Origin: Actinomycetota bacterium
GTDB taxonomy: Bacteria; Actinomycetota; Actinomycetes; Nanopelagicales; Nanopelagicaceae
DNA: 6,527 bases
Assembly: GCA_009700405.1 (NCBI GenBank)
Contig: WLMD01000090.1
Location: 1-6,527, forward strand
Reading direction: 5' to 3'
Position 1 is the stretch's first letter; every line of letters begins with the position of its first letter. A program made the translations under genes and the position numbers. The notes under the pieces are model-generated. The model worked only from the letters and a program-made list of their open reading frames with translations. It ran no database searches and had not been told where the DNA came from. Positions 1-5,527 of the stretch are shown here, one piece after another.

Positions 1-209
1 AGCATTCGAATAGCGAGCTGATTTGCAAGAGAACCACTTGGGGTAAAGAGAGCTGCCTCCTTGCCGAACATTTCAGCGACACGTTCTTCAAGTGAGTTAA
101 CAGTTGGGTCTTCGCCGTAGACATCATCACCGACGGGGGCTTGTGACATAACCTCCCGCATCGCAAGAGATGGTTGGGTCACTGTGTCTGAACGAAGGTC
201 TACGCGCAT
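1..209 (-). CDS. ltaE: Low-specificity L-threonine aldolase, N-terminal fragment (runs off left edge)
   Basis: This is the first 69 residues of a PLP-dependent aldolase that cleaves L-threonine or L-allo-threonine to glycine and acetaldehyde in the cytoplasm. The frame reads from ATG at 209 and stays open to the window edge. It begins MRVDLRSDTVTQPS and contains GDDVYGEDPTVN at residues 27-38 and the stretch KEAALFTPSGS at 50-60. These are hallmark N-terminal motifs of the threonine aldolase family (fold type I). The catalytic lysine, expected near residue 200, lies outside the window. The gene starts 12 nt after the EamA transporter stop, so it is probably last or late in the same transcript. 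No good Shine-Dalgarno sits at normal spacing: AGAGG lies about 17 nt upstream, inside the end of the transporter gene, so translation may depend on the upstream gene. The family call is firm, but substrate preference (Thr versus allo-Thr) cannot be read from this fragment. Confidence 0.93.
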   Translation of the reverse strand, partial: MRVDLRSDTVTQPSLAMREVMSQAPVGDDVYGEDPTVNSLEERVAEMFGKEAALFTPSGSLANQLAIRM

Positions 210-221
210 CTTTATATTATG

Positions 222-1070
222 TCATGCCTCTTGCAAAACAATGAGATACATAGACGCTAAAACCAAGGTGCCACCAGCTCCAACTTGCCATGTGAGCGTC
301 TCGCCACCGAAGACCACAGCAAAGATTGCTGCAAAGACAACTTCCATTGTCAAAATTACGGCGACTTTAGTAGAGGCAATGTGCGCTTGCGCCCACGTTT
401 GAATAATAAAGGCGAATGCCGTCGCAAAAAGAGCAGTAAATACTATTACCGCCCAAACACCACGGTCGGGTGGAGGGTGGTATCCGTTCTTGAGTGAGGC
501 AATTCCAGATATGAAGGCACATGTAGTGAGTTGGATAATCGTTAGCGCATAGGTGTCTCTACCGCTGCTCCATTTTTCCAAGGAGATGATGTGTCCCGTG
601 AAGGCAAGTGCGCTACCCAAGACAAGAATTTCTCCGGTGCCTACCGACCATCCATGCAATGAAAGTAGAGCGAGACCGATTGTTGCCATAAAGATGTAGA
701 CCCAAGTTTTTTTTGAAATCTTTTTTTGGAAAAAAAATGCGCCCACTAAAGGCGTCAATACCACGTATAAGCCAGTCACGAATCCAGTGATTGCAGCCCC
801 CGTGCGAGCCAATCCGAGCGTTTGCAAGATATAGCCAATGCCTAGAAAACAGCCGGCAAAGAGACCTTTTGCGAGCAAGTCACGATTAAATAGCGTGAGA
901 ACCTTTGGTCGCAGAATCACCAATGCGATGGCAGCAAATGCAAAACGAGTAGAAAGGAAACTATTTACATCTTGGCGATCGATGGCGGGTTTCATGAGTA
1001 CGAACGTCGAACCCCAAACAGCCGCTACAAAAAGTAGAGCACCCGGCGCGAATCGGATGTGCTTGGTCAT
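222..1070 (-). CDS. EamA-family (DMT superfamily) transporter, ten TM helices
   Basis: This 282-residue hydrophobic protein belongs to the drug/metabolite transporter superfamily, with two EamA repeats. Its N-terminus has the family signature VAAVWGSTFVLMKPAI (residues 15-30). Hydrophobic helices follow at about 10-28, 40-54, 68-86, 92-112, 122-138, 146-163, 174-192, 205-224, 236-254 and 262-279. Members export or import amino acids, nucleobases or other small metabolites across the cytoplasmic membrane, and the substrate cannot be read from sequence. The ATG overlaps the nfo stop as ATGA (1067-1070), which points to translational coupling. A GAGG lies directly against the start and is too close to be a normal Shine-Dalgarno. 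The gene ends 12 nt before ltaE, so an amino-acid substrate related to Thr/Gly is possible, but that is only a context guess. The codons for residues 111-121 fall on three runs of 7-8 identical bases (see findings). Confidence 0.9.
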   Translation of the reverse strand: MTKHIRFAPGALLFVAAVWGSTFVLMKPAIDRQDVNSFLSTRFAFAAIALVILRPKVLTLFNRDLLAKGLFAGCFLGIGYILQTLGLARTGAAITGFVTGLYVVLTPLVGAFFFQKKISKKTWVYIFMATIGLALLSLHGWSVGTGEILVLGSALAFTGHIISLEKWSSGRDTYALTIIQLTTCAFISGIASLKNGYHPPPDRGVWAVIVFTALFATAFAFIIQTWAQAHIASTKVAVILTMEVVFAAIFAVVFGGETLTWQVGAGGTLVLASMYLIVLQEA

Positions 1071-1924
1071 CCTCGCAATTTTTTCAAGAGTGCAACTTCT
1101 CGGCCATGTTCTGGTTCTTGCCCCGGGGTTTCCAAAATTAAGGGAGCGTTAGCAACTGCAGGGTGGGCGAGCAATTCCTTAAATGGGTCAACTCCGATTT
1201 TGCCTTCACCAATGTTTTGATGGCGATCCTTCAGCGCGCCACACACATCCATCGAATCGTTGGCATGAATGAGTTGAATGCGCTCGGCACCAGCGATTGA
1301 AACGAGAAGGTCAAGTGTTTGTGTCATCCCGCCTTTCTTGCTGATGTCGTGCCCTGCTGCAAAAACATGGCAGGTATCCAGACAGATTCCAACTTTTGGG
1401 TGGTATTCGAGAGCTTCCAAATAATGAACTAGGTCATCAAGTTTCTTAACAAGTGATTGACCCTGTCCGGCTGTTGGCTCAAGCAGTAGGGTGGGTGAAT
1501 CTTCAGGTAGCGCCTCCAAAATTGGCATCATCCCATCATGTATTTGTTTCCATGCATTAGAAACATGGTTTACATCAACGGCTGATCCAGTATGAATAAC
1601 GACTCCGAGTGCTCCAATATCTTTGCCTCTGCGTAGCGAGTACGCGGTGCTGGCTAGAGAATTTTCATAAGTGGCGACTGTCGGAGAGCCGAGATTTATT
1701 AGAAAAGGCGCATGTACATAGGTAGCAATGTCCAACTCTGCAGCTCGCGATCGAAAAGCTTCGTCGGCTTCGGTATTTGCATCCGGCATTGCCCAACCAC
1801 GAGGGTTCGATGCGAAAACTTGTATGGCTTCGGCTTTAACCTCTAGCGCATAAGCGATAGAGCGTTTGGCCATTCCTCCTGTAGTGGGAACATGAGCACC
1901 TATGCGAGGACGTGTTACAGACAT
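1067..1924 (-). CDS. nfo: Endonuclease IV (AP endonuclease)
   Basis: This is deoxyribonuclease IV, a base-excision repair enzyme that cuts the backbone 5' to abasic sites and trims damaged 3' ends. It uses three zinc ions in a TIM barrel. Its 285 residues match the usual length (about 280). All nine metal ligands expected from the E. coli enzyme can be placed by motif: His71 (VHAPF), His111 (VIHTGS), Glu149 (LLLEP), Asp183 and His186 (LDTCH), His220 (LIHAND), Asp233 and His235 (KDRHQNIGEG), and Glu265 (LILETPG). It should therefore be active. The N-terminus RIGAHVPTTGG is also typical. The ATG at 1924 lies 4 nt after the kinase stop, with an AGTAGG Shine-Dalgarno at 1933-1938 (8-nt spacing). 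The stop overlaps the EamA start. The conserved active site and length leave little room for another TIM-barrel assignment. Confidence 0.97.
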   Translation of the reverse strand: MSVTRPRIGAHVPTTGGMAKRSIAYALEVKAEAIQVFASNPRGWAMPDANTEADEAFRSRAAELDIATYVHAPFLINLGSPTVATYENSLASTAYSLRRGKDIGALGVVIHTGSAVDVNHVSNAWKQIHDGMMPILEALPEDSPTLLLEPTAGQGQSLVKKLDDLVHYLEALEYHPKVGICLDTCHVFAAGHDISKKGGMTQTLDLLVSIAGAERIQLIHANDSMDVCGALKDRHQNIGEGKIGVDPFKELLAHPAVANAPLILETPGQEPEHGREVALLKKLRG

Positions 1925-1928
1925 TTAC

Positions 1929-3851
1929 TTAGCCTACTGTTATCACGACCGTGCTGCCACGTTTGACCTTTGTTCCAACTGTTGGAGAGACATTCGTTAC
2001 GGTTTTAATCGACTTTTTCCCGATTTTCTTCACGATGACTTTAAGGTCAAAATCTTGTAGCACTCCTGTGGCTTTGGCTTGAGTAAGTGAATACACGTTA
2101 GGAACAAAAACCGATTCTGATCCTTGCGAAACAACGAGATCAATTTTCGCACCTTTGGCCGCCGTGGCTCCGCCATCAGGCGACTGACTTATGACGGCTC
2201 CGATTGGCACAGTGTCACTAAAGGCATAGACGGATGAAACATCGAAACCTTCTGTGGTGAGTTCATTGAGTGCTTGTTCTCCGCTGAGCCCTACATATGA
2301 AGTAAGTGCAACTTGCTCTTGGCCCTTGCTGATCGTGATATCAATACTGGTATCTCTTTTGACTGAGGTTCCGGCCACTGGATCAGAGGCGACCACGAGG
2401 CCTTGTTCGATTTTGTTACTAAAAACTTCAGAGATGGTCCCAATACTTACGGGATCTTTTGTTAGGAGAGCGGTTGCCGCTTCAAGTGTGAATCCTTTGA
2501 TGTCAGCAATTTTGTATCGTTCTGGTCCTTGCGAAACCTGGAAAAGAACTTTTCCGCCGGCGCTTACGCGACCTCCGCCACCGGGTTTAGATGAAATTAT
2601 TTTCCCCGATGGAATTTCTTCGCTAAAGACTTTCTCGGAAATTTCAGAAGTTAGGCCGAGTGGCTTTAGCGTTGCCTTTGCTTCCTTAACACTCATTCCC
2701 GCAACCGATGGCACAACAATGCGAGTTCCAGGTCCCACCAGGACATACCAAGCGCCAGTGCCAAGTGCTATCACGAGAATGAGCGCGATCCATCTATTTC
2801 GTCTCACTCTAGAACTCGCACGACGTCGACGAATTTCGCTGGTCTTTTCCCCTGCAGGTTTCAATTCTTTCTCCAATGCCATGGTCTCCACTGTGTCAGA
2901 GGAAGGTGATGTTTTTACTGGCGAAACCCTGGGAGCTTTACGAGATTTATCTCGTATTGGAGCAGGAGGCAGATCCAATTCCAGGCTCATTTGAGTTTTT
3001 TTAGGGTCAAGTTCAGATTGAATCAGTCGTAAGCTTTCAAGAAATTCGCCGGCATGTGCAGGTCGTTCATCAGGGTTACTACTGGTTGCTTTATAGATAA
3101 GGGCATCCAAAGAAGCGGGGATTCCAGATTTCTTTGATGAAGCAAGCGGGACTCTCTCATTTACATGCATGTACGCAATTTGAATAGGGGAGTCGCCTTC
3201 GAAAGGCTTGGCGCCAGTGAGCATTTCAAAAGCGACGATTCCTACGGAATATAGATCGCTACGTGCATCAGCGATACCTCGTTGAACTTGTTCAGGGGAG
3301 AGGTATGAAACGCTGCCCAGAATTACGCTTGACTCGGCAGTCATCGTTGAGCCAAGAAGTTCTCCGCGCGCCAAACCAAAATCTGCAATTTTGATTCTGC
3401 CAGTTGATGAAATGAGAACATTCTCAGGCTTGATATCTCGATGAACGATTCCGATTTTATGTGCAGCGGCCAAGGCGCTCAAAATCGGGATTAAGAACTG
3501 AATGGACTCAGCGGGAGAAAGAGCGCCACGTTCGAAAAGATAATCTCTTAACGTATGTCCATCGATGAGCTCCATAACGAGAAAAACTGCGGGCACTCCA
3601 TTCTGATTCCATCCTTGATCTTGCACTGCAACAATGTTTGGGTGGGAAAGCGCAGCAGCAGCTTTCGCCTCCTTGATAAAACGACCTACAAATTCCTCAT
3701 CATTAGCTAAATGTGCGTGCATAATTTTTACGGCGACTTTTCTATCTAAACGAGTGTCCAAAGCTTCATAGATGGTTGCCATTCCGCCACTAGCAACTTG
3801 GCGAAGCAGTTCATACCTGCCATCTATGAGCTCGCCCGATAAATCATTCAC
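1929..3851 (-). CDS. pknL: PknL-like membrane Ser/Thr protein kinase with four PASTA domains
   Basis: This 640-residue Hanks-type kinase has a cytoplasmic catalytic domain at about 13-275. The nucleotide loop is ASGGMA at 20-25, with Ala replacing the first Gly, as I recall for mycobacterial PknL. Other landmarks are Lys42 (VAVK), Glu61 in helix C, HRD at 137-139 with Lys141 and Asn144, DFG at 157-159, and SPE at 185-187. The activation loop has Thr169 and Thr171 as likely autophosphorylation sites. A basic juxtamembrane patch (RRRR at 341-344) precedes one TM helix (about 354-373). Four PASTA repeats follow, at about 377-442, 443-511, 512-579 and 580-640, and the last ends the protein. PASTA domains bind peptidoglycan or lipid II fragments, so a role in wall growth or division signalling is expected. 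The stretch DTRLDRKVAVKIM and the LVMELI...RDYLFERG pattern resemble PknL more than PknB. The start is GTG with no clear Shine-Dalgarno. LIDGRYELL right after it is the conserved domain start, so the choice is sound. Confidence 0.93.
   Translation of the reverse strand: MNDLSGELIDGRYELLRQVASGGMATIYEALDTRLDRKVAVKIMHAHLANDEEFVGRFIKEAKAAAALSHPNIVAVQDQGWNQNGVPAVFLVMELIDGHTLRDYLFERGALSPAESIQFLIPILSALAAAHKIGIVHRDIKPENVLISSTGRIKIADFGLARGELLGSTMTAESSVILGSVSYLSPEQVQRGIADARSDLYSVGIVAFEMLTGAKPFEGDSPIQIAYMHVNERVPLASSKKSGIPASLDALIYKATSSNPDERPAHAGEFLESLRLIQSELDPKKTQMSLELDLPPAPIRDKSRKAPRVSPVKTSPSSDTVETMALEKELKPAGEKTSEIRRRRASSRVRRNRWIALILVIALGTGAWYVLVGPGTRIVVPSVAGMSVKEAKATLKPLGLTSEISEKVFSEEIPSGKIISSKPGGGGRVSAGGKVLFQVSQGPERYKIADIKGFTLEAATALLTKDPVSIGTISEVFSNKIEQGLVVASDPVAGTSVKRDTSIDITISKGQEQVALTSYVGLSGEQALNELTTEGFDVSSVYAFSDTVPIGAVISQSPDGGATAAKGAKIDLVVSQGSESVFVPNVYSLTQAKATGVLQDFDLKVIVKKIGKKSIKTVTNVSPTVGTKVKRGSTVVITVG
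1933..1938 (-). promoter_or_regulatory. Ribosome binding site of nfo
   Basis: AGTAGG on the minus strand lies inside the last codons of the upstream kinase gene, 8 nt before the nfo ATG. It supports the start at 1924 and separate initiation within a shared transcript. Confidence 0.6.
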
Positions 3852-3904
3852 AATAAAATCTTAGGCAGGTTGTCAGCTTTTGCTTGTCTCGGCGCGCGGA
3901 TTGG

Positions 3905-4456
3905 TCAGATGGTTGAGAGAACGAAGTCAGCATTTTCGCGGGTTTTGTCGGATTCGAAGAGAGAATCTTCATCAATTTGCCATTGATGCATCCTTTGACT
4001 AAGCCCAGCACCATCTCGTTGGAGGACTCGTTGCAGACCAACAGCAGGGTCGATATCTAGCCAGATGGTGGCAGATGCGTATTCACGAACTATTTCTTGG
4101 CCACTTCCGACGCCTTCGATAATCAAGAGAGCGCATGGGGATATTTCTTGAGAAGTATCGAAGGATTCTTTGGCCCAATTAAACTGTTGCACCACTGTTG
4201 ATTTCTTTTGAGAAAAATCATCAAGGATTTGGTGAAGAGCCTGAGTAAGAGATGAGCCCAAAGCCTTTTCCCAGCCAGCGTAGATCGCATCAAGATTTAT
4301 TACGTGCACAGTTCGTTCACCAGTCAATGCCAAGAAAAGCTCATGTGCCAGTGTTGTTTTACCTGAACCTGCACGGCCATCGATAGCAATCACATGTGTG
4401 GCCCCGCATCGCGGCTGCGTTGCGAGAATATCTTCGATGGCTCCGACTAGATGCAT
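3905..4456 (-). CDS. P-loop kinase of the uridine-kinase-like family, substrate unknown
   Basis: This small cytoplasmic ATP-dependent kinase (183 residues) has a Walker A motif GRAGSGKTT at 27-35 right after a hydrophobic strand (HVIAID). It also has Asp56 in INLDAIYAGW, resembling the acceptor-binding DxFY-type region of uridine kinase and its relatives, a second strand LLIIEGVGSG at 111-119, a basic lid region QRVLQRDG around 142-149, and a C-terminal helix ending DKTRENADFVL. The set fits the P-loop nucleoside/small-molecule kinase fold, but the true acceptor cannot be read. It starts 4 nt after the pnuC-like stop, with AGGAG at 4469-4473 (12-nt spacing), and so probably shares the TPP-riboswitch transcript. 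That context suggests thiamine or a precursor as substrate. Alternatives are a nucleoside kinase, or a general actinobacterial protein whose neighbour is accidental. Confidence 0.82.
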   Translation of the reverse strand: MHLVGAIEDILATQPRCGATHVIAIDGRAGSGKTTLAHELFLALTGERTVHVINLDAIYAGWEKALGSSLTQALHQILDDFSQKKSTVVQQFNWAKESFDTSQEISPCALLIIEGVGSGQEIVREYASATIWLDIDPAVGLQRVLQRDGAGLSQRMHQWQIDEDSLFESDKTRENADFVLSTI

Positions 4457-4460
4457 GTTC

Positions 4461-5069
4461 TTATTGTGCTCCTATCGCTGGTGAAGCATCTGCCTTTTTA
4501 AGCCAGGTGCGCCAACCCGCGACTGCAAGTCCAACAAATATGAGGTAGAGGAGCGCTGTCAGATACTGACCACCGTGGAAGAATTGATAGGTGTAAACGG
4601 CATCGACAACAAACCACAGTGGCCATGCTTCGTACTTCTCTAGAACCATCCATAACTGGGCAATAGCGCTTCCAACGAACCCAAATGCATCAGTGAGCGA
4701 GGCAGCAGCTCCAATTTTTTTCAGTACCGGATATAAGACGGCCCATGAAAGAAGAAAGATCCCACACCATTGAACGCGCTCTTTAGGCGAAAGTTTTGCA
4801 GGCGTTGCACCTTTAGCGCCCCACCCAAACCAACCCCAGATGCCTCCGACTATAAAGATAATTTGAAGTGCGGCGCTAGCAAAGTATTTCTCTTGAAGAA
4901 AGAGAATTCCATAGAGTGCGCTGCTTATATTCCACCAATGCCAGGTTTTGCGTGGGCCCATGACGGCAAGGCCGACTCCCATGAGCGAGGTGAGAAAGGC
5001 AAAGAGTTCCAGAAACGATAAATCATAATTCCATGCGGTGAATACCGTCGCCATGAGATCTATTTTCAT
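4461..5069 (-). CDS. pnuT: PnuC-family transporter, probably thiamine-specific (PnuT)
   Basis: This is an integral membrane carrier of the PnuC/SWEET-like fold, with about seven hydrophobic segments in 202 residues. Family marks are GGIWGWFGWG at about 75-84, and near the C-terminus the run WPLWFVVDAVYTYQF (about 149-163) followed by GGQYLTALLYLIF. PnuC proteins move nicotinamide riboside by facilitated diffusion, with trapping by intracellular phosphorylation. PnuT paralogues carry thiamine. A TPP riboswitch directly upstream makes thiamine (or a pyrimidine/thiazole precursor) the likely substrate; this is inference from context, not from binding-site residues. I chose ATG at 5069 because GGGTGG lies 5 nt before it. 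A GTG at 5078 would add three residues but falls inside that ribosome site, and an ATG at 5054 is also possible. The P-loop kinase follows 4 nt after the stop. Confidence 0.88.
   Translation of the reverse strand: MKIDLMATVFTAWNYDLSFLELFAFLTSLMGVGLAVMGPRKTWHWWNISSALYGILFLQEKYFASAALQIIFIVGGIWGWFGWGAKGATPAKLSPKERVQWCGIFLLSWAVLYPVLKKIGAAASLTDAFGFVGSAIAQLWMVLEKYEAWPLWFVVDAVYTYQFFHGGQYLTALLYLIFVGLAVAGWRTWLKKADASPAIGAQ
4469..4473 (-). promoter_or_regulatory. Probable ribosome binding site of the P-loop kinase gene
   Basis: AGGAG on the minus strand overlaps the final codons of the transporter gene. Its 12-nt distance to the ATG at 4456 is long but usable, and it is the only purine-rich candidate nearby. 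Confidence 0.5.
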
Positions 5070-5162
5070 ACAAACCACCCATTCCAGGTCCGCATTATCG
5101 GACCGGTCAAACGGTCGACCTGACGATCAGGTCCTCTCAGCCACATGGGCTCCCGTGTTTGT
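5070..5162 (-). promoter_or_regulatory. TPP riboswitch (THI element)
   Basis: Read on the minus strand, the leader has ACACGGGAGCC, then CTGAGA (5135-5140), GACCGTTTGACC (5105-5116) and ATAATGC (5092-5098), in the order and spacing of thiamine pyrophosphate riboswitches. Pairings I can draw are: P2 ACGG/CCGT (5153-5156 with 5111-5114); P3 GCC/GGC (5148-5150 with 5140-5142); an optional P3a hairpin ACCTGA/TCAGGT (5127-5132 with 5118-5123); P5 CGGACC/GGTCCG as seen on plus (5099-5104 with 5087-5092) closing the ATAATG loop; and a possible P1 ACAAAC/GTTTGT (5157-5162 with 5070-5075). P4 is weak (CC/GG). There is no T-run, so control is probably translational: P1 would end right at the ATG and overlap the ribosome site. 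High TPP should turn the downstream gene off. Confidence 0.88.
5075..5080 (-). promoter_or_regulatory. Ribosome binding site of the pnuT-like gene, within the riboswitch 3' end
   Basis: GGGTGG on the minus strand lies 5 nt before ATG 5069. Its last base is also in the proposed P1 stem, and the remaining 5 nt to the ATG form the rest of that strand. The site therefore favours the 5069 start and would be blocked in the TPP-bound fold. Confidence 0.55.
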
Positions 5163-5188
5163 CACTCTATCAAAGAATTAGGCAGAAT
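5159..5188 (+). promoter_or_regulatory. Possible promoter for leaderless crtYc mRNA
   Basis: TTGTCA (5159-5164, 5 of 6 to TTGACA), an 18-nt spacer and CAGAAT (5183-5188, 4 of 6 to TATAAT) would place the transcript start at about 5195, exactly the crtYc ATG. Leaderless mRNAs are common in actinobacteria, and crtYc lacks a normally spaced Shine-Dalgarno. The -10 lacks its first T, so this is tentative. It overlaps the promoter region of the divergent thiamine operon. Confidence 0.3.
5164..5172 (-). promoter_or_regulatory. Possible extended -10 promoter for the TPP-riboswitch transcript
   Basis: TGATAGAGT on the minus strand combines a TGn extension with TAGAGT (TAnnnT, 4 of 6 to TATAAT). It sits just before the riboswitch and predicts a transcript start near 5156-5158. 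That would cut the proposed P1 to about 3 bp. The alternative TACATT (5186-5191) would give a start near 5179 and keep P1 whole. No convincing -35 is seen for either. Confidence 0.3.
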
Positions 5189-5194
5189 GTACGT

Positions 5195-5527
5195 ATGGAA
5201 AAGTTTGGATACCTAGCGATGCTGGCGTTTACCATCGTTGGATCTTTTTGGCTAGAGATCGCACTTAAGGTAGGAGTTCTCGCTAGATTCAAACGCGCCC
5301 TTATTAGTATTTTACCAGCCGCAATATTTTTTCTTCTTTGGGATGCCTATGCAATTCACGCAAAGCATTGGCGTTTCGATTCGCATCAGATTCTAGGAAT
5401 TTACGGACCTCTGAATATTCCTATTGAAGAGTATCTTTTTTTCATCATTGTGCCTCTGGCTGCGATTATGACTCTGGAAGCAGTTCGAGCAGTGAAGAAA
5501 CATTGGCTGATGGGCGATGAGCGATGA
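5195..5527 (+). CDS. crtYc: Lycopene cyclase subunit CrtYc
   Basis: This is one half of the heterodimeric carotenoid cyclase found in actinobacteria. The membrane protein closes the ionone rings of lycopene together with CrtYd. In 110 residues it shows an N-terminal helix (about 5-25), a second helix at about 36-52 running into WDAYAIHAKHWRFD (49-62), and the hallmark PIEEYLFF (76-83) entering a third helix. The PxEExxFF motif is the conserved acidic motif of this cyclase family. ATG 5195 is preferred over an in-frame TTG at 5159 because MEKFGYLAML matches the usual CrtYc N-terminus, and because 5159-5194 appears to hold divergent promoters. The stop overlaps the crtYd start (ATGA, 5524-5527), so the subunits should be made in step. 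Whether the rings are beta or epsilon, or the C50 type, cannot be decided here. Confidence 0.92.
   Translation: MEKFGYLAMLAFTIVGSFWLEIALKVGVLARFKRALISILPAAIFFLLWDAYAIHAKHWRFDSHQILGIYGPLNIPIEEYLFFIIVPLAAIMTLEAVRAVKKHWLMGDER

Noticed and set aside
2254..2994. Long plus-strand open frame (246 codons) opposite the kinase gene
   Set aside because: It is antisense to an unmistakable kinase/PASTA coding sequence, its translation has no recognisable domain, and it has no ribosome site or operon context. It is a shadow of codon bias.
3852..3904. Terminator in the 53-nt gap before pknL
   Set aside because: Only a weak AGC-AAAA-GCT hairpin and a GCGCGC palindrome are present, with no following T-run on the minus strand.
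3844..4041. Small minus-strand open frame overlapping the P-loop kinase and the pknL start
   Set aside because: It is out of frame with, and almost wholly contained in, well-supported genes and has no recognisable features.
4461..5069. Calling the transporter a nicotinamide riboside carrier
   Set aside because: The family fold allows it, but the adjacent TPP riboswitch points to thiamine and no NAD-salvage gene is seen nearby.
5070..5078. GTG at 5078 as the transporter start
   Set aside because: It lies inside the GGGTGG ribosome site of the ATG at 5069 and within the riboswitch, so it is unlikely to be used.
5159..5194. TTG at 5159 as the crtYc start
   Set aside because: It would add 12 residues not expected for CrtYc, has no ribosome site, and lies in the likely divergent promoter region. 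ATG 5195 fits the family N-terminus.
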